Positions 1 to 12,165 of a stretch of 64,000 bases of DNA are shown in pieces. Within the stretch, counting starts at the first letter, position 1, and each line of letters opens with the position of its first letter. The position numbers and the translations under genes were made by a program. The notes under the pieces were generated by a model, which was given only the letters and a program-made list of their open reading frames with translations, searched no databases and was not told the DNA's origin. Location: the NCBI GenBank assembly GCA_029449245.1, contig JANATF010000009.1:1054001-1118000 (forward strand), given 5' to 3'. Source of the DNA: Mortierella alpina. Its lineage: Eukaryota; Mortierellomycota; Mortierellomycetes; Mortierellales; Mortierellaceae.

Positions 1-456
1 CGCCTATTTTGGCAAGACCGATGCAATGGACTGATGATAAAGCCCTGCTACCGTTCTAAAGTGGACGAAGTGCGATAAACTGACTGCCGCTTCGGTCAAC
101 CAGCGATGATCACTTGTCGCAGCAGGAGCGTTCGTATTCTACACGTGTCCCCTCATGAGGAAGCAAAGTGCCTTCTGGTAACAACTCAACTCGCCTTGCA
201 TCAGATCAACCCCAATCTTTTTGAATGCCAAAATGATCGCGATTATATCTGGAAACTAAAGTTTCCTTCTAAACTTTTTATTTTATGTAACAAAAACTGT
301 CGCGTAGGAGAGGTTGAAAAAAGGTGTTGGCGTGGGAGGAAACAAACAAGACGATGGAGAAGAGAAAAGTAATGCAGCATGGTCGTTGTAAAGAGAATAT
401 TTGTGGGAGCGGTCTTGATAAATAATATAGCAGGAACAAACATACAAAAGGACAAT
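1..456. other. 3' flank of eEF2, no gene seen
   Basis: This stretch holds no convincing gene. Short open frames on both strands have no recognisable domain and overlap the likely 3' untranslated region of the eEF2 gene, which ends at 457 on the minus strand. Confidence 0.5.
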
Positions 457-3404
457 TTACAGACGGTCCATGAAACGGTCCAGAGGAGGAATCTCCTCCT
501 TGAGACCCTTGCGCTTACGGATCGAGAGAATCTTCTCAATCAGCTTGGGGTCCTCGTGGGAGACACCGTTCATCATCTGCCAATGGTCGAAGACAGACTG
601 GGGGAAAGCCTGACCACCGGTGGCCTGACGAAGATCGGCGGTGAAACCGAAGGACTCGGCAATGGGCAAGTGAGCCTTGACGACGTACATGGGGGTACCG
701 GGGCGCTGCTCCTCACCAATGGTGTGTCCGCGACGCTTGTTCAGGACAGAGTAGATACCACCCATGGCAGTCTCAGGGCAGGTAATCTCGACCAAGTACA
801 CGGGCTCCATGAGACCGGGCTGGGCGGTGTAGGCAGCAGCGTAGATGGCGCTGCGGCAGGCGGGGATGATCTGTCCACCACCACGATGGATGGCATCAGC
901 GTGAAGAACAACATCCAAGATGTTGAAACGGCATCCACGCATCTGCTCCTCGGCGAAGACACCCTCGCGGGTGGCCCACTGGAAGGCGGCAACGCAGGAA
1001 TCCTTGATCTCGGACAAGTAAGCAACTCCCTTGGTCAAGTCAACCATCAAGTTGGCACCGTTGGCATCGGGACCGAAAGCCCAAATCTTACGAGCCTCCT
1101 GGTTGTCCCACTCGAACTCATCAGAGAGAACACGGGCACGGGCCTTGAACTCATCACGGGGACCGACCTTACCGTCCTCAATGGCGAGCGAGAGCTCCTC
1201 ACCGAGAGGGCAAGCCTTCATGAAGATACGGTTGTGCTTGTTGGGGGACTTGGCAAGAGCAGTGACCGAGGACTCATCCTGGATGGTCTCCTTGTACTGG
1301 ACGACGGGGTCAGACTTGCGAATGGGGACCTGGGCGTGATCCTCCTCGAGATCCTTCAAGCAAATCTCGAGATGGAGCTCTCCGGAACCGGCAACAATGT
1401 GCTCTCCAGAGTCGGAGGTGAAGCAGAGGACGCAAGGATCGGACTTGGAGAGACGCTTAAGACCCTCAACGAGCTTGGGGAGATCAGCAGCGTTCTTGCA
1501 CTCGACGGCGACCTGGACGACGGGCGAGACAGAGAACTTCATGACCTTCAAGTTGTGGGCAGACTCGGAGGTGGTGATGGTACCAGACTTGAGCAAGAAC
1601 TGGTCAATACCGACCAAACCGACAATGTTACCGGCGGGGCAGTCCTCAATGGGCTCGACATAGCGACCCATCATGAGAACAATACGCTGGACAGACTTGA
1701 CGAACAAGTCGGACTTGGAGCCGGGCTGGTAGTTGGGGCCTTGGATGCGGACCTTAAGACCGGCACGGACGGTACCAGAGAAGACACGACCGAAAGCGTA
1801 GAAACGACCCTTGTCGGAGGTGGGGACCATCTTGGAGACGTACAACATGAGGGGACCGTTGGGGTCGCAGGCAGCGATACCCTTGGCGCACTCATCGTCC
1901 TGGGGACCCTCGTACAAGTTCTCAACACGGTACTTCTGGGCGGTGACGGGGGAAGGCAAGTGGATAACGATCATCTCCAAGAGAGCCTCACCAGCGGGCA
2001 AGAACTTCTTCATGACGGTCTTGAGGAGCAACTTGCCCTCCATCTCCTTCTCGTCGTTCTTGAGGGTGATGTCGAGCTTCTCCAACATGGTGAAGGCGAC
2101 CTCCTTCTTGAAGTTCATGATAGAGTCAAAGAGCTTGAAGATGGGGTCCAAGACGAACATGTTGAAGGCACGCTCGAGGGGCTTGCCGGCAGCATCGACG
2201 GACTTGGTGGTCCACTTCTTGGTGGCGGGGTTGAAGTAGTTCTCTCCCCAGAGCTTCTCCATCATCTTCACACGGTCAACACCGAACTTCTTGGCGTAAC
2301 GGACAGCGAACTGACGGATGGTGAAAGCCCATCCGTGGAGACCGGAAGCGAAAGCAACGGTTCCCTGCTCGGGGTAGACCATGACATCACCGATGACCTT
2401 GTCGTTGTAGGTGGCGATGATGACGTTGACGGACTCAATGGTACGCTGGAAGGAGGTGTAGAGATCCTCCTTGGTGACCTGCAACTCGAGGAGAGCACGA
2501 TCGACCTTGTTGATGACAACAACGGGCTTAATGCGCTCACCCAAAGCCTGACGCAAGACAGTCTCGGTCTGGACGCAAACACCGTCAACGCAGTCGACGA
2601 CGACGAGAGCACCATCGGTGACACGGAGAGCGGCGGTAACCTCAGACGAGAAGTCAACGTGCCCGGGGGAATCGATCAGGTTAATGACGAAACCGGTACC
2701 TGAAGTGGGACAAGGTGAGAGAGTTGAGATCAGTCTTTTGTGCCTTGATATGAATTGCTCAATTGGCTCGCCTTTGTGCAAGTATTTGTCTCTTGGCCTT
2801 ACCATCGGTCTTCTGCTTGATTTCGGGGAGATCCTCCTCAGTCATCTCGAAGAACAGGGAGATGGCAGTGGACTTGATGGTAATACCACGGTCCTGCTCG
2901 TCCTGACGGGTGTCCATGAAACGGGCATCACCAGCACGGGCCTGGGAAATAATACCGGCCTTGGAGACAAGGGAATCGGTAAGGGTGGACTTTCCGTGAT
3001 CGACGTGAGCAATGACGGACATGTTACGAACGTTCGTAACCTTGTCCATCTGTTAGACGAGGGCACAGCAGAAGAGAAGGAAAAAGACGACCGTTAGCGC
3101 ACAGATCCTCGCACTGATGGGTTGACAAAAAAAACACGGCGAGAAGAGTTCGGTCCAGACGAGCGTGAAACCTCTGCTAGAATTTTCTTTGGTTTCCTCG
3201 GCTTGTGCTGGACCATCGTCTGCTCATTGCACCCGCATCAGAAGCACGATTCAGACCTAACCATCGCGAGAGCAAGGGTGCGAGATCTGAATCTGTTGTG
3301 GTTCTGATTTTGGGGTAAACAATAAAAAAATACTACAGCGAAAATTTTTTCTGCAAGCAGAATCTTACCAAGGCACGGATTTGGTCGATAGTGAAGTTAA
3401 CCAT
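457..3404 (-). CDS. EFT1: Translation elongation factor 2 (eEF2)
   Basis: eEF2 is the cytosolic GTPase that drives ribosomal translocation. I read three exons: 3404-3369, 3049-2803 and 2699-457, giving 841 aa (yeast eEF2 has 842). The first exon encodes only [12 protein letters not shown]. The joins (TTG|GTAAG..CAG|ATG and GATG|GTAAGG..TTCAG|GTACC) restore the conserved [20 protein letters not shown] start and the [17 protein letters not shown] stretch. Visible motifs are the P-loop AHVDHGKST, switch [17 protein letters not shown] (G3) and NKVD (G4). The [10 protein letters not shown] loop puts the diphthamide histidine at residue 699, the same as yeast. Codon use is strongly biased, as expected for a highly expressed gene, and this leaves a long stop-free antisense frame. 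EFT1 follows yeast naming. Confidence 0.97.
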
Positions 3405-4928
3405 TTTCTTTCAACTTTCTACAGTGAGGGAAAACGATAGAGGTTGAGAGAGGCGAGAGGATCGCGAGGTGCGTTGGAAGGTAAAGGGGAAGGAGTCGAG
3501 TTGTAAGGTGAAGGAAAAGAGAAAAGAAAAAAAAGAGGTGGTTAGTATCCATGCGTTTTATAGACATTGACTGCGTAACAGAAAAACCTGCACGACGCAG
3601 CTGGAGTTGAAGAAAAGGAACTGCGTAACCACTTTTTTGTTTCTGTAGGGGAATTCCAGTCTGGCTATTCTTATCAACCAAGAGAAATCTTGCCACAACA
3701 AAAAAAACCAAGTAACACTCTCCAGAGACCACCACGAGGAACGAGGGGGGCATGGCAAGTACCCGCGGCGTGGGATGATCACACTAATCCCAAATGGGGG
3801 TGAAGATACAAAAGGGGAGGGGGCGACTCTGCAGCAGAAACCGTTGACAGTTGCACAGGCAGGTGTAACGATCCCTTGCAGGCTGAACATTCCTCGTTCG
3901 GGAGGAGGATCAGTGTGCGTTTCACAGCACTGCCGCGACTCGGGCAGAGTAGCAGTGGAGTCGAGGTGAATCGCTGCCATGTTGCTGAACCCTCGTGGAG
4001 GTAGTGAGCATGTAAAAACGAGAAAAAAGGGGAGAGAAACGGATGAAAAAAAAATAATAATATGATAACGAGGAAAGGAAACAGGCTAGAGGTGCGATCC
4101 GCAAAGATCAGGAATGATGCTGTGTTCACCAATGCGCACTGACAGCAAAGAATAGGACTGATCATTTTCTACAGGCGGGTGGAGCGACGGGTGCACGGAT
4201 GGGGGGATGCACTGATGGATGGGGGCCATGGCCGTATGGATGGATGGATGGCACAGACAAGCGCGGATGGATGAGCACATCTCGGCAAGGTTACATACGA
4301 TCTTCGTGAATGGGAAAGGATGGTTGTCAAAACAGGCGTTTTCCCTGATTGATATTTTTTTTTCTCGCTCGCTTTTTTTTCCGTGGCTTTGGCGCCCCTC
4401 GGGCTGACTGGCTGGCTCTCGGCCACCCTGCTCAAAAACTTCTCAGCCTGTCCGTTTCCATCAGCAGGCCACCAACGGAAGCAGTCCTGGCGAGGCAGGG
4501 CGAGCCTCATGTTGGACCATCGAAACCTTGTTCAACGCACCCGCTATCTCTCCCATGCGCTTCTGTAGCACGCGGTCCAGGAAATATCACCAATTGATAA
4601 GCACAAGTGAACATGTATAGTACTGCATGCAAGGGAGGCGCACAGGGGGAAGATGAGCGAAAAACGTGGTTTGGATGAATGGGTGTGATGATACTCTTCT
4701 GATCTGTGAAAGCGTGCCTCGCTAGGCAACGCCGTTGTTGCAGCCACTGATGCAGGAATGGGCACAAAGGAGGCACAGGCATAGTTGTGCCTGACTCCTT
4801 GATCTGCGCTGCGAACAGGGTCTGTGGGTCCGATCAATGGTGGCTGATCGGACTGTCTGCACAAAATACATAGACCTGGCGCGCCGGTCCTGAATCAGTC
4901 TTTTCGCCACGCCTCGTCTGTTCATCTC
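3405..4928. promoter_or_regulatory. Divergent intergenic region, eEF2 and DHFR promoters
   Basis: The region lies between the eEF2 start (minus) and the DHFR start (plus), so it should hold both promoters. The first 120 bases upstream of eEF2 are pyrimidine-rich on the coding strand, common in strongly expressed fungal genes. A short GGAT/TGGA run lies at about 4234-4250. I see no convincing gene; the ORFs here are short and overlap on both strands. Confidence 0.45.
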
Positions 4929-5697
4929 ATGTCCACATTCAGCATTGTCGTCGCGGCTGACCAAGCTTCTGGCATCGGCCTCAGGGGAGGACTTCCATGG
5001 CGGCTACGCAAGGACATGGCCTTCTTTGCAAACGTCACCTCCACCGTCCCTGCAATCTCCACCCAACCAAACACTGACATTCAGCGAGTCAACGCATGCA
5101 TCATGGGACGACGGACCTGGGAGTCAATTCCCGCAAAGTTTCGTCCACTTGTTAACCGTTTCAACATTATTGTCTCCCGGGATCCCCGCTATCTAGAGTG
5201 AGTCCCAAACCCACGCAAGGTCATTATGCCATACAGATGCTCGGAACTAAACCAGGTGTCTTTTTGCCCTCACTTTTTTTTTTGCTCTTTTTCTCAGCGA
5301 CAAGGCAGAGAAGAATAACCCTATGGTGGCTCTGGCGACTTCTTTCCAATCGGCACTGGAGCTCGCCGAGACGTATCAGCAGCCTCGCCAGGTTACAGCA
5401 ACGACATCTCCCTCTGGACCGGCCATAGTCATCGAGAGGGTCTTTCTGATCGGTGGAGGCCAATTGTACGCTGAAGGAATTCAATCCACAGCGTGTCAGC
5501 ACATCTTTTTGACCCGTATCCACACCACAGTCGAGTGCGATGCCTTCTTTCCAGCAATCAGAGAATCGGACTACACCCTGCTCTCGTCAAAGGAAGCTCA
5601 CAGTTTCCTGCAAGATTACGTCCAAGACTCGATTGAGGAAGGCACGATCGTGGAAGGTGCTTATCAGTACGAATACACTGTTTATGACCGTATATAG
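4929..5697 (+). CDS. DFR1: Dihydrofolate reductase
   Basis: DHFR reduces dihydrofolate to tetrahydrofolate with NADPH for thymidylate and purine synthesis. There are two exons, 4929-5197 and 5298-5697, joined as CTAGA|GTGAGT..CTCAG|CGAC, giving 222 aa (fungal DHFRs are about 190-230). Visible motifs: the N-terminal strand FSIVVAAD, GIGLRGGLPWRLRKDM (proton donor and substrate loop), CIMGRRTWESIP (NADPH-binding MGRxTWESI), NRFNIIVSRD, and VFLIGGGQLYAEGI (cofactor GGxxxY). The C-terminal half has the usual LTRI and FFPAI strands. It is convergent with the Ato-type transporter gene, with 174 bases between the stop codons. Confidence 0.96.
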
Positions 5698-5871
5698 AAT
5701 AGACCGCAAACACAAACCATTTCACATTGACTCTCTTTGTGCCATGGTGGTCACCCTCTGGACCCTTGGTCTGGCCTGCAAGGCTGCATCTGCTTGCATC
5801 CCATACGAAACAGTGCGTGTGAAATTATTATGTATTTTGGGTGATCTATCGTACAGCAATGGGGGTTTTTT

Positions 5872-6635
5872 TTATACCGCATACACCTGCTCCTTTTTCC
5901 TCATCACAGGTCCAACTGGCAACAGGATATGGCTGTTGGATGGCAACCAGAGAGCGGCAGCTCCGTTATACAGCGCCATCACCGCACTCAGAATTCCGAA
6001 CGCAGCACCAATCCTCTTTGGATAATCGCCTTCAGCATGATGACCAAATTCTGATCCTGCCATGAACAACAGATGGATATCCAGAAAGACAAACATCAGG
6101 ATGGTGGAGACGGTGGATTTGGTGGTGCCGACGGTGAGGATGATGGCCAGAATCGCCCAGACAAAGATGAAGATGCCCGTGGCGTTTTGATAGCTCACTG
6201 CATCAGCGTACGATTCCTTGATGCCGGTATTGGGAGCAAACATAGAGCCATAGGCGGCCCAGTATGCACCAAATGAAGAGAACGCTGTTGCTTCGAATGT
6301 GTTGCCGACCTTCATGGACCACATGCCTGCTAGGATCTGAACAATACCACCGTACCACAGCGCAAAGCCAACGTGAAGGGATCCGCCACCTCCTGGAGGC
6401 ACGCCTGCTCCGATGTTGTAGATGTTGGCAATGACTAGGATCAAAGAAAAGGCAAAGGTGAGGGTGAGTAACAGCAGACAGTGGTCTATGAGAAGAAAGG
6501 GCGTGAGACGGTGTCGGAAGGTGAGGGATGAAGGTACGTACGGGTTGTGACGGCAAAGGCAAAGAGACCGAGAGGACCAGGGTTGCCGTTGGCTGGCTGG
6601 ATAATGCGGACTGCGCCCATATGTTGATTGTCCAT
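5872..6635 (-). CDS. Acetate/succinate transporter, Ato/GPR1/FUN34/YaaH family
   Basis: This is a plasma-membrane monocarboxylate transporter of the family that includes yeast Ady2/Ato2. Exon 1 is 6635-6542 and exon 2 is 6434-5872, giving 218 aa. The signature NPGPLGL (family NPAPLGL) sits in the first helix at about residues 16-22. I chose the CTAG acceptor at 6436-6435 because it restores the family spacing TT-x6-N after the first helix. A nearer ATAG acceptor is also in frame but would insert an unusual HHCLLL stretch. The rest has the family's hydrophobic helices, including the FLDIHLLFMAGSEFG stretch and a basic tail. The N-terminus is shorter than in yeast. Confidence 0.9.
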
Positions 6636-8031
6636 GGTTGAGACGATAGGGTCAGGGATGAGAAAATAAAATAAAAAGCAAGGTGATAAGGTGATAAGGT
6701 GAAGGGTATGATGGGAGGAAATGACTAAGGTGCGATGGGTTGGAGGAAAAAAAGGCAGATGGTTAACTGTATTTATTAAGAGGGGCTTGCTGCCGTTGCT
6801 GTCGTTGCTGTTGGAGGAGATTAAAGTTGATGAATCGCGCACTGTCACCCACAACCCTCGTTTGTCCATCCGTTGATCGGGAGTGGCGACAGTGAAATTC
6901 TTTATTTTCTCCTCTGGTTGAAACAATCTCACAGTCTGGATCTGAGAAACAGGAAAAAATAGCATCGACTCGATTTGGGGGCCATAGCGAGAAGGACAGC
7001 AGAGGGACGAATAGGGAAGCATCCTTTTTGTCTTTTGGTACAGACATGCTGCATCGTGGATAGCATGCATGACACACACACAAAAACCGGTCCAAGTCTT
7101 TGGTCTTACTAGTCTGGCAGGACAGTTTGAAGAGAATATCTCCGTCCGCAGTGGCAGTGGGGGAATACAGAACGGCCCAGGCATGCACTGCATGCATAAA
7201 GTCTCGCAATCAAGGATTGGGGCGCCCCATGATTGGCTGCACAGTACGGGTGTGCATCGTTGCGATCGCTGGGTCGAACCAGCAGTGCGACATCTTTCCC
7301 TCGGGATTACCATATGGAAGGCGCAAGGCTGCATTTCAACTACAGCAGAGATAGCGAGATATGCGGCCCTATCGTGATTAAGCATTGCAAAAAGACCAAA
7401 TGGGGGGTGCCTTGGAGAGCCGGGGTGGTCCGTGTTTGACCCTGATCCGGAGGGATTTCCCCATTGCCCTATACTGCCATATTCGGGCATCGCAAGGAGT
7501 CACTCATGCTGCCTAGAAACTCGGCTTCAGGACTTTCATTTTGCAAGATAAAGCACCTCTGGCGCCCCTGGCAGCGCCCCAGCGGCGTCTGGTGGAAAAG
7601 AGGGCTCTGTGCAACCCTGCCGTTAACTTCATTTATATTGAGCTATTGTGGCCGATATTTCATTTGCCAGGCTGGTCAGCGCCCTCTTCAAACAAGGCGG
7701 ACGACCACTGCTCTCCACATACGGCATAGCGGCGTAGACTGCACTAGAGAGCGCCATACAGTACTCGCACCACCACGAGGTTGCAGGGACAGGACGAGAC
7801 GCGACAGCCACGGCTACTTGGTCAATAGCGGACAATCTGCCGTGTATGTCAATGTATTCGTCTCGTAGTGCCCCTGGCCCACTACCCCTTGCCCTACACG
7901 CTGCTTACGTCTTTTTTTTCTTTTTCTTTCTTTTTTTATGTTGTTGTTGCTTACTGTCGCTCTTGACGGCTACCTTTCCACTCTTTTCCCCATTCATTAC
8001 CACTTCTGTAACCAAGCATTAGGAATCGCCA
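6636..8031. promoter_or_regulatory. Divergent intergenic region, no gene seen
   Basis: The region lies between the Ato transporter start (minus) and the PC-esterase-like gene (plus). Open frames here are short, overlapping and without recognisable domains. A T-rich tract at about 7911-7936 precedes the plus-strand gene. Both promoters should lie here. Confidence 0.4.
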
Positions 8032-9588
8032 ATGCTGTCTCTCCCCGCGCCAGGCATTCAGGCTATGGCTGCATTCCTCACCTGCCTGACTCTGATTCAG
8101 CTGGTCATTTACTTTCGAACGACGCTCGAGGCAACCTTTCTCCACCCTCAGGTCTCCTTCTTCCAACACTCCAACAACAAGAACCACCACCACCCGTCCA
8201 TACCCCTCACGTTGAAGCAATACGCTCTCCTCGACCAACTCACAGATACCATCGTTCAAGCAGAGACCCATCGCGTCTTTGGAGTGTCTGGTCGAGCCAG
8301 TCTTCACGGAACTCCGATCCAGAACAATGCCCTCAAGGTCAAGAGAATTCGGGACCAGATCGACTGCTGGACTCTACATGGAAGTTGGGTACGACAGGAC
8401 GGACTGGTGGACAGGATAGAGTCCAAGACATCTCAAACAGTCATAGAGGCAGAAGCGTTCACGAACACTACAACGCCATGGGCAGTGAGAAAACATCATG
8501 GAGATCCTCGCTTTGGCGTGTGTGATGTCCGGTTCATGGAGGCGCTGGACCTCCTAGAGAGCGACAGCGCTGGAGAGCAGCATGTTTTGGGCGATCTTGA
8601 CCATAAACATAACCGCTGGATAGTTCGTGAGGCTGTCAAATACAGATGGATACCGGATGAGAAGGTGTGTGGGCCGGCGGCTCAGAAAACAGGAGGGTCT
8701 CATTCGGCAGAGGACAGCTCTACGACGACCAGTGGACACGACAGCGATCCATGGGTGTTTCAGCCCTTTAACACGCAGGCGTTCTGTAAAGTGATCGGGA
8801 AGCGGCATGTGCTCGTTGCAGGCGACTTGACACAATACCAACTTCATGATGCGCTCCTCAGTGCCGTGGACATACCTTTCAGCTGCTCTGGCGAGATAGG
8901 TTGCTTGGGAAGAACGAATGCGCATGTCCTTTGCGAGGGCGCGTCGAACCTCACGTTTGCTAGGAACGATATCCTCTCTGTGCCTTGGGCGGTCGACCCC
9001 GAGATGGATGAATCACCAAATGCCTCAACAGTAGAGCAGCCCTGGGCCACTCCACAGTTGCTGGAGACATTCCCGATTGTGTTTCTAAACCGTGGACTAT
9101 TCTGGAGGGAAGATGGCGAGTTCTTGCAACAACTGGTTTTCACAATGAGGCACTTGTGGAGCCTTTACCCGGACACGATGATCCTCTACAGGGCAACACA
9201 TCCAGTCTCCAACTGCACCACATACAAGGACGAAGGGGAAGATGGAGCCATTCCTGTAGGAGGATCTTTGAATGGATTGGAATCGATCGTCCCAGGGACC
9301 GCGATTCGTGTGCCGCTGACGACTCCTCCGACGCGGGAGGCTCAGATGCAAGGCGCAACCACCAGGACAGTGTACCGCCCTACGCTGGCGGATGTTCAAA
9401 GGCAGAATAGGATCGCAAAAGCTGTTGTGGAGGCTGCTGGAGGGATATTTCTAGATACTGAAAACATGTTTGCGATGAGGCCGGATGGCCGGGTCGGGGA
9501 TGGAGATTGCGCGAGGTTCTGTGCACCAGGGCCTTTGGATGCCTACAGCGACCTCTTCTATAATACGCTTCGGATCTTGCAAGAGTGA
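8032..9588 (+). CDS. PC-esterase/SGNH-like membrane protein, probably lacking the catalytic serine
   Basis: A single exon encodes 518 aa. A hydrophobic segment at residues 8-29 looks like a signal anchor, which would put the rest in the secretory lumen or outside. The body resembles the PC-esterase (GDSL/SGNH-like acyl-esterase) fold of plant TBL and fungal Cas1-like proteins. The LVAGDLTQYQLHDAL segment near residue 264 matches the GDS block (family VGDSxxRQ). DGDCARFCAPGPLD near residues 488-503 matches the C-terminal D-C-x-H-W-C-x-P-G-x-x-D block. GDS has become GDL, and the DCxHW histidine is also replaced, so the protein may be a pseudoenzyme or have a shifted active site. ATG at 8065 is an alternative start. 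Family assignment is moderate. Confidence 0.65.
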   Translation: MLSLPAPGIQAMAAFLTCLTLIQLVIYFRTTLEATFLHPQVSFFQHSNNKNHHHPSIPLTLKQYALLDQLTDTIVQAETHRVFGVSGRASLHGTPIQNNALKVKRIRDQIDCWTLHGSWVRQDGLVDRIESKTSQTVIEAEAFTNTTTPWAVRKHHGDPRFGVCDVRFMEALDLLESDSAGEQHVLGDLDHKHNRWIVREAVKYRWIPDEKVCGPAAQKTGGSHSAEDSSTTTSGHDSDPWVFQPFNTQAFCKVIGKRHVLVAGDLTQYQLHDALLSAVDIPFSCSGEIGCLGRTNAHVLCEGASNLTFARNDILSVPWAVDPEMDESPNASTVEQPWATPQLLETFPIVFLNRGLFWREDGEFLQQLVFTMRHLWSLYPDTMILYRATHPVSNCTTYKDEGEDGAIPVGGSLNGLESIVPGTAIRVPLTTPPTREAQMQGATTRTVYRPTLADVQRQNRIAKAVVEAAGGIFLDTENMFAMRPDGRVGDGDCARFCAPGPLDAYSDLFYNTLRILQE

Positions 9589-9678
9589 AGAGGTACCCTG
9601 TACAATAAATGACATATAAACTATCAGTACATATCTTTTTCTTGGTGTTTTATTGTTACAAAAGAGGCACAATAAAGA

Positions 9679-11416
9679 CTATGACACGGCCAGTGGAATG
9701 GACATTGCATGCAAAGGCAACGTGGGTATCGCATCGGTTGATGGCAGGGTGGCGGTGGTGTGCACGGACTGGTCCCCGAATTCAAGCACAGCTCCATGCG
9801 CCTCTGTTGAATCGTTTGAATCCAAAGTTGCAAGTGCAGGTTCATCCTCCGCGACTGCGACCGGTACTTCCTCGGGGCTGCTTTGTACCAACTCTACACC
9901 TGAAACGTCCTGATCCATTCCCAGACTCACGATACACGACCCATCACCTCGACTCTCATCCAAATGGATCGTACTAGCGTTTAAACTGTTCTGACCACTC
10001 ACATCAGGGCTGTTCAGAGTCGAGGCCGAGCCGTTGGTCTTTTTCCAAAGGACCTGCATCCTTTGCATCAATAGCTTGGAAGACTCTCCGATGGTGGAGG
10101 CTCTACTGCGCGGAGTACCTGGCCTTCTATGCTGCTGCCGCCGAGGTCCTAATCCGTCATCATGACTATTGTTGCTCACCGACCATGTGGGATCATAGGG
10201 CTGCGAGTACGACCGTTCTTGCATCATGAAAGCCTGTGGACCCGCTGATGCGCCACGGTCGAATGCGGATTGGGGGACCATGGGTGAAGATGGGCAAGTG
10301 GGTGCTCTCATGGCATGCTGCGCCCTTGCTCGACGGTACTGTTCAAGATGACGCTGGTGAGGCACATGCGAGGGAAATTCAAGCGAATAGCGAGGCGTGG
10401 GTGGAAGATCCTCCTCCTGATAATCCTGAGTGTGTCCCTGATGCTGCTGCAGTTGAGGCGGCGGATGAGAGAATGTGTGAGACCGGATACGAACAGAGCC
10501 GAAATAGTCCTCTCGGACTCTTGAAGGTTGCATTAACTGCGAGGCATCTGAGGCCGAGTGGGAATGCTGGTGATGAGAATATGGGTGATGATGTGGCGAC
10601 CGGTCTATGACCCGGTTGGGAACATGATAGGAAGGTGGTGCCGGCAAACGAGCAAGGTTAAGCATCTCTTCGTTAATGATCCGAGGTGCGGCACCAGTAG
10701 CTCCCAGAGGAGGGGAGAGGAGAACAGCCGGTACTGGTGGTGTGGGCATGTCAGCGACCTGCATGGTCAGGCCAGGGTTGTGTAACGTTTCCTGTGCAGT
10801 AGCGACATGATATGCAGCTGGACTGATGGCTCTTGTGGGAGAAGTGGCTTCGTCGCCAACCTGCTCAGTGTTGTTTGTGGATGAGGAGCTTGGGAGCCGG
10901 AACGAGGATAGTTCTCGGGGCAGAGAAGGGCGGACCGTTGGAGACGAGGCTAAAGGGTCATCCTCTGGAGGTATAATGTGCTCGTCCGAAGTGGAGTGGA
11001 CAAGGATCGGCTGCACCGGTGGGACAGCGTCTAGGGGGAGTTCATGTTCATAGATGCAGACTGGGTCCAGTTCATGGTCGACGTAAAACGGAGGCAAGTT
11101 CATATCTAACGGGTCGCCCATATACAAAGAGGGTGAGCATACAGGGTTTTGGTTCAACACCCGTTAGACCCGGACGCATCAAACGTAGGGGACAGATCAA
11201 AGCTGGCCGAATGAGAATGTCAGTCAGGAATTGAGCTCAATTCGTTGAATGCAACTTACCCACGACATGTTGCATTCGCTCCTGGATGACCTGCTCTCTG
11301 GCAGCCATATCTTTCAGGTCCTGCTGGTGCTTGCGGTAAAGGATGGCGGCTCCGATACCCAAGAGTGCAATGACACCGACGGCTGCTCCCGCATAGATCC
11401 CAGCCTGGTCTGCCAT
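9679..11416 (-). CDS. Single-pass membrane protein with long Pro/Ser-rich tail
   Basis: Two exons, 11416-11260 and 11105-9679, join as GTGG|GTAAGT..TTAG|ATATG and give 527 aa. An upstream CTAAC branch-point-like site supports the acceptor. Residues 5-27 form a Gly/Ala/Ile transmembrane helix with no signal peptide before it, followed by a short charged coil (HQQDLKDMAAREQVIQERMQ). The remaining 470 residues are disordered, rich in Pro, Ser and His, with an LPPFY-type PY motif just after the junction that could bind WW-domain ubiquitin ligases. I recognise no family. It is convergent with the PC-esterase-like gene, 90 bases away. The splice model is in frame but untested. Confidence 0.6.
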
Positions 11417-12165
11417 TGTATATTGTTGAATGCGTGCGGAAGAGTGGAGCTCACAACTGTGGGAGCGACGGACAACGTAGAGCACCGGATATGAATTTTC
11501 AAAGATGCAGGGTGTAAAGAGCCCAGGAGGAGCAGGTAAAGGCAGGGACTATGTCTGTATGTACAATGAATGAAGATGGCGGCCGACAGGATGCAGGCAG
11601 GGAGAAAAAGTGGAGATAAAAGAGAAAGGCCGAGGTCCCCTGCCTCGATCATCAGGGGTATGGAGTGTCCAGCGGTCTCCTTAGCGTGGCTTCCAGGAGC
11701 TGTTACAATTGGGGAACCCGGTGCATTACTGGTTAGGTTTTGGGTGTACGAATGGAGGCAACTTATTGGCTAGGACTGGCCAGCCACCAATCAGCGTCAA
11801 CGATTGGTGGCGTGCCCATTCCGCTTGACTCGATCGTATGGGCTTCAGCAATTGCACCGTGCTTGCCACGTCCTGGGCTTTTGCATCAATCCAAGCACGA
11901 CAAACACGCGCACCGCATTAGGACTCAAGAAGCACTGCCGACAAAGGATCATCACAGAAACAGGACCCCTATCAAAGGAAATAACACCGTGGCTCGCATT
12001 GGACTGTGCCTTTTAAATATACCACCATGACATCACAGCATCTCATTCCACCTTTGGTAATTCTTGAAGCAGCTTTCAGCACTTTGCGATAAGGAACGTT
12101 TTCAACCTCGTCTGACAAAGCAACGCGCGGTGATGAAAACAAACAAAAACACATAGAACTTTGGA
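11417..12165. promoter_or_regulatory. Divergent intergenic region, no gene seen
   Basis: The region separates the minus-strand TM protein from the plus-strand phosphatase, so it should hold both promoters. No open frame here has a recognisable domain. Confidence 0.4.

Noticed and set aside
379-2703. 774-codon plus-strand open frame across the eEF2 gene
   Set aside because: It is the exact antisense of the eEF2 coding exon. Strong codon bias removes stops from that frame; the peptide is Gly/Leu/Asp-rich with no domain.
6435-6541. Alternative ATAG acceptor for the Ato transporter intron
   Set aside because: It is in frame but inserts a HHCLLL stretch and disturbs the family spacing after the first helix.
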